NCBI GenBank assembly: GCA_900019385.1
Contig: FIZJ01000016.1
Coordinates: 156,042-220,041 of the forward strand
Length of the DNA: 64,000 nucleotides
Source: an uncultured Clostridia bacterium
Lineage (GTDB): Bacteria; Bacillota; Limnochordia; Darwinibacteriales; DTU012
Direction: 5' to 3'
Both the position numbers and the translations under genes were made by a program. The first letter of the stretch is position 1; each line of letters begins with the position of its first letter. This document shows positions 56,406-64,000 of this stretch, piece by piece. The notes under the pieces are model-generated. The model saw nothing but the letters and a program-made list of their open reading frames with translations, ran no database searches and had not been told where the DNA came from.

Positions 56406-56879
56406 TTACGCCTTGCCGATAATCTGGAACGATACAATCAGAGCTAGAATGGCGAACATCTCAACCATCAATGCGAGAATAACTCCCTGAATCATGCCGC
56501 CTCCTTGTTTGGCCACCATGTTGATCCCGGAGATGGACACTCTGCCCTGCCAAAGCGCGGAAACATAGCCCACAATCCCCATCGGCAAGCCGGCCAAGAA
56601 CAGGATTAGTCCTGACCCGAAATCCAAGGCTTCGCCGACTACGATTTTACCTACGATCAGGAATGCGATAACAAATCCATAGATCGCCTGTGTGCTGGGC
56701 AAAGCCTCCAAAACCATGACAGAGACGAACTTGGTTGGATCTTCACTTAATACCCCGGCAGCTGATTGTCCGGCAGCTCCCACTGCTTTCGACGACCCGA
56801 TACCGGGAATGATGAACGCGAACGCTGCTCCAATCACCGCCAGAATTGTGCCGACTAGTTGTTCCGAGAAGAATTCCAT
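56406..56879 (-). CDS. ntpK: V-type ATPase proteolipid subunit K with Na+ ligands
   Basis: The 157-residue protein has four membrane helices from a duplicated hairpin and forms the rotor ring. All five sodium-coordinating positions known in E. hirae NtpK are present: L60, T63 and Q64 in ALPSTQ of helix 2, Q111 in WQGRVSISG, and E140 in MVEMFAIL of helix 4. An extra Glu (E58) lies just before the helix 2 site. This argues for Na+ rather than H+ as the coupling ion. AGGAGG precedes the start. In most H+-type rings the Gln/Thr ligands are missing. Confidence 0.94.
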   Translation of the reverse strand: MEFFSEQLVGTILAVIGAAFAFIIPGIGSSKAVGAAGQSAAGVLSEDPTKFVSVMVLEALPSTQAIYGFVIAFLIVGKIVVGEALDFGSGLILFLAGLPMGIVGYVSALWQGRVSISGINMVAKQGGGMIQGVILALMVEMFAILALIVSFQIIGKA

Positions 56880-56891
56880 AAATACAACCTC

Positions 56892-58862
56892 CTAATCCTT
56901 TAGATTTACATACTTGGTTTTGTATTTCAAAGGTTGGAAGGGTTTGCCTCCACCTTGATAGAACTTGCCGAAGAACTCAATGTACTGCAATCGGATGGAG
57001 TGGACAAAAGAGCCCAGTGCGTTGATTCCGAAGTTTATGCTGTGGCCGATGATGAAAATCACACAGAAAACCAGTATCTTAATGATACTGTTCAGGCCTC
57101 CAAGAGCCGCAATTTCATTGACAATGCTCCCTATTACTGACGTGGCCAGCCCCAATGCCAGCAGTCGGGAATAGGACAGGACATCGCTTAGGAACCCTAT
57201 CAGATCATACAGGCTCCCGACACCGGACAGCAGTTTGCCGATAATCCCTTTGCTAGCCCTCCCCTGGGTAAGGATTAGCACCACGGCACCTATGAGCAGC
57301 ATTTTCTTGCCCACATCTGTGTACGCACTAGGATCCGCGAGATTAAGTGCAGGGACCCAGGGAAGCAGTATCAGGATGAACCCGGTAAACAAGACATACC
57401 AGGCCACCACATCCCATAGCACATCAATATATTTGCCTCTTCGAATATGGTTGACACCACGCATGGCGATGCCCACGAACATGTGAACCACTCCGAACAG
57501 GAGCGACCAAGTCAAAAGCGCGTCAGTGTCTTTTACAGGGTTAAGCCAAAGAGGCCTTTCAGCAAAATATGCGAGCCCGAACCAACTGCCGAACATCAAA
57601 CCCCAAAACATGGTTGATATTCCGCAGTACAGAACCAGTTTCGCATACTTCTTTTGATTCTCGTCCAAAGGCAGTTTTTTCATGGCGAACAAGGCGCCAA
57701 GAGCCATGATCAGACCGTAGCCTCCGTCCCCCAGCATCAAACCGAAAAAGCCGATAAAGAACGGTGCCATGACTACATTGGGATCGAATTCGCGGCAGTT
57801 GGGCAGCCCGTACATGGCAGTAATGCCTTCCACACTGGCGCCGAGGCTGTTGTTTTCCAACAGTACCGGGAACTCCTCGTCATCGGCTGGATCCCTGGTC
57901 TCGACAATGCAAGTAAAATCCTGGATCAGTATTCGCTTTAGCTCGGCGCTTACAGCTTTCGGCACCCACCCATCGATGAGGAAAACACTTTCGCCGGCGG
58001 CAAGGTTGGTCAAAGCCAGCAGCTTTTCTCTCTGCCCAACGAGATAGTCGTAGTAAAGCTCCAGTCTTGTCTTGTCGGCAGCATATGCTGCGATAAGCGC
58101 TTCTTTTTCTTGAAATGCCCGCTCCAGCGCGGCTGCTTCCTCGTTGGCGCGCTGGATATTGGCGGCGACAGTGCCGCTTAGCTCCCCAAAGGAAGCCGGC
58201 GCAAAACCGTGTTTCCTCAACACTGCCTCGGCATCGGCCTGACACTGTCTGTGACATACCAGCATGGAATAATGCTGGTATTTGTCGGAAGCGATCACAG
58301 CCAAATGGCTGGCTGGAACCTGAGTCTCAAGATCTTCCTGGATCCGGCTTAAATTTGCCGACAGCGGCAGCATGCCCAGCATCACCCTGGTATACTTGGT
58401 GCCTGCGAAATCAAGGGGCACTGGCAGCGCCTGCCAAGGTTCCAAGGTAGCCCTCAAGTTGAGAATCTTGTTTTTCTCGTTCTGCAGCTCCTGCTGCTCC
58501 CGCTTAAGGCGAAGGATGTCATATACGATCTGCCGGCATTGGGATTGCTCATGTGCCATGCCGGCAAACTCATCGACAGTGACGGTCCGTTTAGGGACAA
58601 ACATGGCCTTTTTGTCGCCCACATACTTGGCCAGCCGATCCAAAGCCTGCTTGGTCTGTTCAATCTCTGTGTCCAGTTCGGCAACGGCGTTTTCCGTGTC
58701 CTCCTTGGTGATCAGATGGGACCACTGCGCCAAAACCTCGGATGAAGCAAGATCCAGGTCGTTGAGGTGAACCACACCCACTGCCATCAGCCGCTCCAGA
58801 ATCCGATCCTTTTCCACATTGAGGCCGACAAGCGTCAGCTTCTCCAGATCAACTACGGCCAT
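56892..58862 (-). CDS. ntpI: V-type ATP synthase/ATPase subunit I (a-type stator)
   Basis: The 656-residue subunit has a cytoplasmic N-terminal half with two coiled coils (to about 335) and a membrane half with seven or eight helices, including the ion-channel helices. PFFIGFFGLMLGDGGYGLIMALGA, GLMFGSWFGLAYF and DVLSYSRLLALGLATSVIG (with the essential arginine in SYSRLLALG) are family marks. Only a weak AAAGG lies 12 bases before the start, which is 14 bases inside the small stalk gene, so it probably depends on coupling. Confidence 0.95.
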   Translation of the reverse strand: MAVVDLEKLTLVGLNVEKDRILERLMAVGVVHLNDLDLASSEVLAQWSHLITKEDTENAVAELDTEIEQTKQALDRLAKYVGDKKAMFVPKRTVTVDEFAGMAHEQSQCRQIVYDILRLKREQQELQNEKNKILNLRATLEPWQALPVPLDFAGTKYTRVMLGMLPLSANLSRIQEDLETQVPASHLAVIASDKYQHYSMLVCHRQCQADAEAVLRKHGFAPASFGELSGTVAANIQRANEEAAALERAFQEKEALIAAYAADKTRLELYYDYLVGQREKLLALTNLAAGESVFLIDGWVPKAVSAELKRILIQDFTCIVETRDPADDEEFPVLLENNSLGASVEGITAMYGLPNCREFDPNVVMAPFFIGFFGLMLGDGGYGLIMALGALFAMKKLPLDENQKKYAKLVLYCGISTMFWGLMFGSWFGLAYFAERPLWLNPVKDTDALLTWSLLFGVVHMFVGIAMRGVNHIRRGKYIDVLWDVVAWYVLFTGFILILLPWVPALNLADPSAYTDVGKKMLLIGAVVLILTQGRASKGIIGKLLSGVGSLYDLIGFLSDVLSYSRLLALGLATSVIGSIVNEIAALGGLNSIIKILVFCVIFIIGHSINFGINALGSFVHSIRLQYIEFFGKFYQGGGKPFQPLKYKTKYVNLKD

Positions 58863-59175
58863 CCGGATTCACAACCTTTCCCATGATCAGCTGAACCGCC
58901 TGCTCGAGGTGGTGCGAAGCCTGTGCTTTGATCTGCTCACACTCGGCGGAAACCTGCTGCTTCATTTGTTCCACCGCCTGTTCCGCACTCACGCGGCTGG
59001 TGTCTATGATCTTCTGGGCCCTGGCTTCGGCTTCGGCAATCATCTGCCGCTCTAGCTCCCGGGCCTCGTTGTAAGCTTTGGCGATGATATCCCGAGCCTC
59101 TTTCTCCGAACGCTTCTTAATAGCTTCAGCCTGTTCCTCGGCCTTCATGACCGATTCAATGATCTCTTTGGACAC
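58849..59175 (-). CDS. ntpF: V-type ATPase peripheral stalk subunit G/H (NtpF)
   Basis: The 108-residue protein is almost one continuous charged helix (VMKAEEQAEAIKKRSEKEARD and on), as expected for the small stalk protein that pairs with subunit E. The GTG at 59175 has GGGGGT about 6 bases upstream and gives the usual length; a frame from 59211 adds a basic tail with no site. It is the first gene of the operon, matching ntpF in Enterococcus hirae. Confidence 0.9.
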   Translation of the reverse strand: MSKEIIESVMKAEEQAEAIKKRSEKEARDIIAKAYNEARELERQMIAEAEARAQKIIDTSRVSAEQAVEQMKQQVSAECEQIKAQASHHLEQAVQLIMGKVVNPDGRS

Positions 59176-59512
59176 GCAACTACCCCCATTTCTTCGGCGC
59201 TGTGGATCCAACGGCTAGACCAAAATGCCTGTACGAGTTTTATATTATCACATTCAGTACGATTTTGCCATAAAAAAGGAGCAAATATGTTGAATTTCCC
59301 AATTCGTCATTTAACTCAAGTTTGTCCAATGCTCAGGTTGCTCACGCATCATATTAGGATTAGCCATTTAGCTCTCTATTCCTTCCTGCGGCGGACGATA
59401 TCTGCTGGATTAGAGGTACAAGCTTCCTTGACTTCTGCCACAATTTGGTGCAAGATAACATCAGCAATGAATTAATGTGCGTTGCAAATCTTCCGCACTT
59501 AGGATGATGTGA
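59176..59512. other. Intergenic region between the V-ATPase operon and the GGDEF gene
   Basis: This 337-base stretch holds no convincing gene. On the minus strand TGTGATAAT (59244-59252) is a possible extended -10 for the V-ATPase operon, without a good -35. On the plus strand near 59450 an AT-rich stretch with TTGACT offers only a weak promoter for the GGDEF gene. A 5-bp GTGCG/CGCAC hairpin lies at about 59477-59498. Confidence 0.5.
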
Positions 59513-61129
59513 ATGAAAACACAGGGCACCACAGCTGTCTTGGCATTGATCATCCTTATCTTGGCAAGCCTGTTATTATTGAGCCACACATATGATCTGC
59601 GCCCTTATCTTTCGATCATGGGCGTCATTTTGGTGGCTGCGAGCGTGCTCCACGCCGTCTGGAACGCCAAGGAACGGCGGGAGAAAGCGCTGGAGCTGAA
59701 CCAGGCGAACTGGGCTTTGCAGGAAGAAAAGGAAAAGCTGCAGCTGATCCTCGATTCGGCGGCAGAAGCCATTTACGGTATCGACCTGGAAGGGCACTGC
59801 ACGTTTTGCAATCAAAGCTGTCTTCGGATTCTGGGATATGAGGATCAAAGCCATCTGTTGGGCAAGAACATGCACTGGCTGATCCACCACAGCCGCATTG
59901 ACGGCAGCCCTCTTCCCATTGAAGAGTGCCAGATTCTCAGCACACTGACTCAAGGCAAAGGAGTACATGTGGATGACGAAGTGCTCTGGAAAGCTGACGG
60001 CAGCAGCTTCCACGCCGAGTATTACTCCTTCCCTCAATATAAAGATGGCAAAGTGGTTGGCGCCGTAGTCACCTTCACCGACATAACCACCCGAAAGCAG
60101 GCGGAAGCGGAGATCACATACTTAAGCTACCATGACCCGCTGACTGATCTGTACAACCGAAGGTATTTGGACGAACAGCTGAGAAACATAGATGTGGAAG
60201 AAAACCTGCCTATCTCTGTGATCATGGGCGATGCCGACGGATTGAAACTGACGAACGACATTTTCGGCCATGAAACCGGAGATATGTTTCTAAAAAGGGC
60301 TGCCGCCATCATGAAGAGTTCGGTGCGCAGGACAGATTTTGTCGTCCGCCTTGGCGGCGACGAGTTTCTGATTATTTTGCCCAAGACTCCGGAACTAATG
60401 GCTGATCGGATAGCTGCCAAGATCAAAAACAAGTTCGCCCAGGAACAGATCAATGTCTTCTGCGACAGCATATCCCTGGGCACCAGCATAAAAAATTCGC
60501 TGGACGAGGATATCTGGCAGATTATCGCCCAGGCGGACAAGAAAATGTACACCGAAAAACTCACAGCTAGGAGGCGCCGCTCCAGCAATCTGATTAACTC
60601 CATCGTCAGCACGCTTCATGCTAAAAGCCCATTCGATGCCCAGCACGCCAGAAATGTGAGCGTTTTGTGCGAACAGATCGGAAGAAAAATGAACCTGCCC
60701 CTCTCGGAAATCTATATCCTGAAAGAAGCAGGCTATCTCCACAATATCGGTAAAGTGATCCTTGACGAGGGTCTGCTCAACACCGGCAAAGAACTGTCTG
60801 AACGGGAGCTGCAGCAGTACAGGCAGCATCCTGTGGTCGGCTACAAGATTCTCAGCTCTGCCGAGCAAACGCTGGAACTGGCACAGGCTGTTCTCAACTA
60901 CTGCGAGCACTGGGACGGCTCTGGCTACCCGCAGGGCTTAAGCGGCAGAGAAATCCCAAAGCTGGCCAGAATTATCGCCGTCGCCGATTATTACGACACA
61001 CTGGTCAGCGGGACACCCAACCAAAAAAGGATCGGCAAGAAAGCCGCCGCAGCCAGGCTGCGAGAACTGGCCGGCACCAGGTTTGACCCTGAGATCGTGG
61101 AGATATTTGTGGAAATGCTTAATGAATGA
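59513..61129 (+). CDS. Diguanylate cyclase with PAS and degenerate HD-GYP domain
   Basis: The 538-residue membrane protein has two helices (about 7-24 and 32-50), a PAS domain (72-195), a GGDEF domain and an HD-GYP domain. The GGDEF core is intact: RLGGDEFLI at 279-287, DADGLKLTND at 240-249, and an inhibitory I-site RRTD at 272-275. So c-di-GMP synthesis is expected. The HD-GYP domain reads LHNIGK instead of LHDIGK (N411) and YCEHWDGSGYP instead of HHExWDGSGYP, so two metal ligands are missing and phosphodiesterase activity is doubtful. The upstream AGGATGATG is a weak ribosome site. It converges on the EAL gene with an 11-base overlap. Confidence 0.9.
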   Translation: MKTQGTTAVLALIILILASLLLLSHTYDLRPYLSIMGVILVAASVLHAVWNAKERREKALELNQANWALQEEKEKLQLILDSAAEAIYGIDLEGHCTFCNQSCLRILGYEDQSHLLGKNMHWLIHHSRIDGSPLPIEECQILSTLTQGKGVHVDDEVLWKADGSSFHAEYYSFPQYKDGKVVGAVVTFTDITTRKQAEAEITYLSYHDPLTDLYNRRYLDEQLRNIDVEENLPISVIMGDADGLKLTNDIFGHETGDMFLKRAAAIMKSSVRRTDFVVRLGGDEFLIILPKTPELMADRIAAKIKNKFAQEQINVFCDSISLGTSIKNSLDEDIWQIIAQADKKMYTEKLTARRRRSSNLINSIVSTLHAKSPFDAQHARNVSVLCEQIGRKMNLPLSEIYILKEAGYLHNIGKVILDEGLLNTGKELSERELQQYRQHPVVGYKILSSAEQTLELAQAVLNYCEHWDGSGYPQGLSGREIPKLARIIAVADYYDTLVSGTPNQKRIGKKAAAARLRELAGTRFDPEIVEIFVEMLNE

Positions 61130-63443
61130 ACTCCTTCAGTTTTTTGATTGCTTCGCCGTTGGGCAGCGCTCTGCTGAAGAGAAAGCCCTGCATGATATCG
61201 CACCCGCTTTCCCTTAAGTACTGCATCTGTTTCTCCTCTTCCACACCTTCCGCGACCACCGTCAGCCCCAGCTTGTGGCTCATTGTGATAATCTCGCGGA
61301 TAATCAACTTCTGATCCTCTTCTTTAAGAATACCGTCAATGAAATGCTTGTCTATCTTTATGGCGTCAATAGGCAGATCACCCAGCCTGGAGAACGAGGA
61401 ATAACCGGTGCCGAAATCATCCACGGCGATCCCGATCCCCGCCCTGCGCAGCTGGGCCAGGCGCGCCTGAGTGTCATCGAGTCCCTCGATAAGAATCGAC
61501 TCAGTGATCTCCAGTTCCAGGTGATCAGGCGCAATACCCGCGTTTTGGACAATCTCGATTACCCGTTCCACAAAATCGGCCTGAGCGAGCTGAATCCCGG
61601 AAATGTTCACGGCAACCGTCAGCTCAGGGTACCCTTCTTCAATCAACCGGCGGGCGAACTGACACGCAGTTTCCAGCACCCAATATCCAAGCGGAACGAT
61701 CAAGTTCTGCCGTTCCGCGATGTTGATGAATTCAACCGGGGAGATCGGGCCACAAGATGGGGAATTCATCCTGGCCAAGGCTTCGAACCCGACTATCCGG
61801 TTGGTGCGGAGATTGATCTTGGGCTGATATGCAAGGTGGAGTACACCGGAATCAGGCTGTTTCAAGAATGACCGCAGTTCTCTACCGATCACTTCCCGGC
61901 GCTCCAGCCGGGATTTCATGTCTGCGTCAAAGAACGCATGTCTCCGCCCATTCTCTTGCTCGATGTAGTCGATGGCGATCGACAGCCTAGTGAACACGTC
62001 ATCCACGCTGCAGTGCGCATCTGTCAACTCCAGAATACCGATCTTGACAATCATATGCTGGCTCACACCCACCGTATCCAGGGGCTGCTCTGCCGCCGCG
62101 GCAATCCGGCAGGCCAGATCTTCGAGCTCCTCCTTGGACTGGTAATCCTTGACAAGCAGTATGAAGCGGTGGGTGGCGAACTGGAACAGATCAGATCCGG
62201 ACACATCGAACTGCCGCAGCCTCTCCACGAGTTCCAGGAGCACTTGGTCACCGATGTGAAAGCCGTAGGTTGAATTGATGACGCTCAAGTTTTTGCAGTG
62301 AATAGCCAAGACTGCTTTTTTTCCTGAACTCGGATCCCGGAGTTCATCGCCTAAAACCCGTTCCAGATACGCTTTATTGGGCAGCTTGGTCAACGAGTTG
62401 TAGTATGCCAGATGCATCAGGTCCTTGTTGTGCCTGTAATTCAACGTCACAATGTGAATCAGGCCGAGAAAGAACACGGAAATGGCAAACAAACCTAAGA
62501 GCGAAGCCTGAGAGATCAGTCTGTTAGTCGCATCAAGGGATTGGCTGATAATCAAGGTGCCGAAGCGCTGTTCTCCCAGGTAGACAGGGACATACACTTC
62601 GTAGTTCCGCCCGTTTTCGTGATGGGTCTCCCCAACCCGAGCGTAAGCCTCGCCTGCTTCGATCGCCGACCGAAGCGCCAAGTCCTCGACCACCCGGCCG
62701 ATCACGCTTGGGTCTGTACTGGCTACCACAGTCATGCTCTCATCAATGAAACAGACATGGTCGACCAGTTCCAGGTCATCAAACTCGTCAAGCAGGCGCT
62801 GCACTTTGAACGCTTCCTGAATGCTTTCCACTCTTTCAGCGCTGATGCCGAGCTGCACAAAGCGCCCGCCGTCGAGGCGGAAATATCCGTATTTGTAGAG
62901 ATCTCCCGATTCAGAATCAGGCCGGATATCCTCCACCAGCGAATCCAGCCCGCTGATCATGAAATCGTGCACGGGATGGCCGGGTCGCGCAACCCAACCG
63001 ACGTAATGAGTACGGTTGGAGTGTTCAACCACCCCTTCGGCACTGTAGAAATAGATCTCGTCAACACCGAGCATCTCTGCAAGCTCTGCTGCGGCTTCGT
63101 TGGTCAGGTCATTCGAGTACAAGGCCGTGGCCTTGCTTGCCGTCAGAATCTGGTTCGCCATCAATTCATTGATCACTTCGTAAGCCTGCGCCGCTTTGGT
63201 CAGACTGTGGGAGTAATTCTGGGCATAGTTGACCGATTGCGTTTCCAGCATCCTAAAAAAATAACCTCTGATGGCCTGGATCAAGAGGTAATTGGTTGCG
63301 AAGAATACTGCTGCTGCTGCCACAACAACTATGACATACGTCCGCAGACGGACAGACTTTATCTTTCTTTCAAGGCTCACCGCATCTCCCTCCCCCGCGG
63401 CCGCCGGTGGCTCGCCCAGAGTCGCCATATTGAACTTCGTCAT
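61119..63443 (-). CDS. c-di-GMP phosphodiesterase: sensor, degenerate GGDEF and EAL domains
   Basis: The 774-residue protein has two membrane helices (about 35-57 and 316-336) that flank a large extracytoplasmic sensor of Cache/CHASE type, then a degenerate GGDEF domain and an EAL domain. The GGDEF position reads FATHRF, so no cyclase activity is expected. The EAL domain is intact: FEALARMNS, VNISGIQL, LELEITES, DDFGTGYSS, KIDKHFI and AEGVEEEKQ. It should hydrolyse c-di-GMP to pGpG at the membrane in response to an external signal. The start at 63443 is uncertain, since AGGAAA is 13 bases upstream; 63428 is an alternative. It is convergent with the GGDEF gene. Confidence 0.93.
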   Translation of the reverse strand: MTKFNMATLGEPPAAAGEGDAVSLERKIKSVRLRTYVIVVVAAAAVFFATNYLLIQAIRGYFFRMLETQSVNYAQNYSHSLTKAAQAYEVINELMANQILTASKATALYSNDLTNEAAAELAEMLGVDEIYFYSAEGVVEHSNRTHYVGWVARPGHPVHDFMISGLDSLVEDIRPDSESGDLYKYGYFRLDGGRFVQLGISAERVESIQEAFKVQRLLDEFDDLELVDHVCFIDESMTVVASTDPSVIGRVVEDLALRSAIEAGEAYARVGETHHENGRNYEVYVPVYLGEQRFGTLIISQSLDATNRLISQASLLGLFAISVFFLGLIHIVTLNYRHNKDLMHLAYYNSLTKLPNKAYLERVLGDELRDPSSGKKAVLAIHCKNLSVINSTYGFHIGDQVLLELVERLRQFDVSGSDLFQFATHRFILLVKDYQSKEELEDLACRIAAAAEQPLDTVGVSQHMIVKIGILELTDAHCSVDDVFTRLSIAIDYIEQENGRRHAFFDADMKSRLERREVIGRELRSFLKQPDSGVLHLAYQPKINLRTNRIVGFEALARMNSPSCGPISPVEFINIAERQNLIVPLGYWVLETACQFARRLIEEGYPELTVAVNISGIQLAQADFVERVIEIVQNAGIAPDHLELEITESILIEGLDDTQARLAQLRRAGIGIAVDDFGTGYSSFSRLGDLPIDAIKIDKHFIDGILKEEDQKLIIREIITMSHKLGLTVVAEGVEEEKQMQYLRESGCDIMQGFLFSRALPNGEAIKKLKEFIH

Positions 63444-63467
63444 CGAAAATGTTATTTCCTGTAAAAA

Positions 63468-63507
63468 CCGGAAAAAGCTGCTGAAATTCGATCATTCCAG
63501 CAGCTTT
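63468..63507 (-). terminator. Terminator of the peroxiredoxin gene
   Basis: On the minus strand a 10-bp stem (AAAGCTGCTG and complement; arms 63474-63483 and 63498-63507, 14-base loop) ends in CTTTTTCC. It lies about 38 bases after the peroxiredoxin stop. Confidence 0.7.
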
Positions 63508-63544
63508 CCTCTGATGGTGCCTTGGGGGAAGGCCGTTACTGTTT

Positions 63545-64000
63545 TTATTTCTTGAAACAGATGAACCAATCGAGGCAGTACATGTCTTCTCCACTGGATT
63601 CCATGCGGTCTTTGGCAACGCCGCACGAACCTGCAGGAGGAATGATCACATCGTCGCCGGGCCGCCAGTCGGCAGGTGTGGCCACACTGTCGGCGTCAGC
63701 TTTCTGCAAAGCCTGTACCAGGCGCTTGAGTTCATCAAAGTTTCTACCTGTACTCAGCGGATAGTAGATGATGGCCCGGATCTTTGACTCGGGATCAATG
63801 ACGAAGACAGCCCTCACTGCTTGTGTAGTCGACTGCTCCGGCTGGATCATGCCGTATTTGCGTGAGACGTCCATGGAGATGTCGGCGATAACGGGGAATT
63901 TTACTTCCACATTGCGCATGCCTTTCCATTCAAGCTCGTGAATCCGGCGCAGCCAGGCAATATGCGAGTAGACTGAATCCACAGAGAGACCGATCAGTTC
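63545..64000 (-). CDS. Peroxiredoxin, Prx6/archaeal-TPx type (C-terminal part)
   Basis: The frame is open to the window edge, so the N-terminal part with the peroxidatic cysteine is missing. The visible 151 residues begin ELIGLSVDSVYSH and include KFPVIADISMDVSRKYGM, VRAVFVIDPESKIRAII, the dimer segment YYPLSTGRNFDELKRLVQALQ and WRPGDDVIIPPAG. The tail holds cysteines in GSCGV and in YCLDWFICFK, as in archaeal and anaerobe Prx6-like enzymes, where such cysteines can resolve the oxidised site. It reduces peroxides in the cytoplasm. A terminator follows. Confidence 0.93.
   Translation of the reverse strand, partial: ELIGLSVDSVYSHIAWLRRIHELEWKGMRNVEVKFPVIADISMDVSRKYGMIQPEQSTTQAVRAVFVIDPESKIRAIIYYPLSTGRNFDELKRLVQALQKADADSVATPADWRPGDDVIIPPAGSCGVAKDRMESSGEDMYCLDWFICFKK

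Noticed and set aside
59287..59475. 62-codon frame in the region before the GGDEF gene
   Set aside because: It has no recognisable domain. An AAGGAG does lie 8 bases upstream, but composition and the lack of motifs make it a weak case, so it is not annotated.
62541..63464. 307-codon plus-strand frame opposite the EAL protein
   Set aside because: Opposes a clear sensor-GGDEF-EAL gene and shows no recognisable domain.
1..64000. CRISPR arrays, insertion sequences, phage genes, tRNA or rRNA genes
   Set aside because: Looked for direct repeats with regular spacing, transposase or integrase motifs, and tRNA arms; none was seen by eye. A tRNAscan and repeat search would settle it.

Overview
The window is about 64 kb of a chromosome from an anaerobic member of the Bacillota. 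Supporting signs are strong AGGAGG-type ribosome binding sites, a T-box leader on trpS, a SpoVB-type flippase, a CsoR repressor, an ntp-type V-ATPase operon, rubrerythrin and a giant 2-hydroxyacyl-CoA dehydratase activase. GC content is moderate, coding density is high, and there are no tRNA or rRNA genes, insertion sequences, phage genes or CRISPR arrays. The CUT1 binding protein has no lipobox, which would fit a diderm lineage of the phylum such as Limnochordia, but that placement is inference.

Layout. 1-8.4 kb: the 3' end of bioY, then a leftward block with araBD, a PHP phosphoesterase, a LysM membrane protein and the 1422-residue activase. 8.5-18.5 kb: a PAS-only membrane protein, rubrerythrin, a MarR/RND efflux pair, rpiA with a TVP38 protein, a soluble PAS-chemoreceptor fragment and a deacetylase. 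18.5-25 kb: T-box-controlled trpS with an Rsm22-like methyltransferase, copA-csoR and a SpoVB-like flippase. 25-33.4 kb: a five-gene operon joining an NHL/TPR/Yip1 membrane protein, a DUF5696-like secreted protein and a CUT1 sugar ABC transporter. 33.6-39.6 kb: a small alarmone synthetase, AI-2E-family permease, ZIP transporter, Fe-S aldo/keto reductase and FapA (DUF342), with a c-di-GMP-I riboswitch in front of fapA. 39.9-48 kb: an ArsB/NhaD-type carrier and two ABC export systems, one of the GldA/F/G plus DUF4340 type. 48-50.5 kb: inositol monophosphatase, a DUF3784-PH protein and exonuclease III. 50.5-59.2 kb: the nine-gene V-ATPase operon in the Enterococcus hirae order ntpFIKECGABD, whose K subunit carries the full set of Na+ ligands. 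59.5-64 kb: a GGDEF protein with a degraded HD-GYP domain, convergent with an EAL protein, and the 3' part of a peroxiredoxin.

How parts fit together. The GGDEF enzyme, the EAL enzyme and the riboswitch-controlled fapA supply the synthesis, breakdown and response arms of a c-di-GMP circuit. The Na+ V-ATPase would couple ATP to the sodium gradient. CopA-CsoR, rubrerythrin and the peroxiredoxin are the metal and oxygen defences. The NHL-Yip1/DUF5696/CUT1 operon looks like an uncharacterised glycan-processing and uptake unit and is the best candidate here for a poorly described system. All functional statements are read from sequence motifs without database searches. Where the first in-frame start lacked a ribosome binding site, I moved the start to one that has it, and say so.
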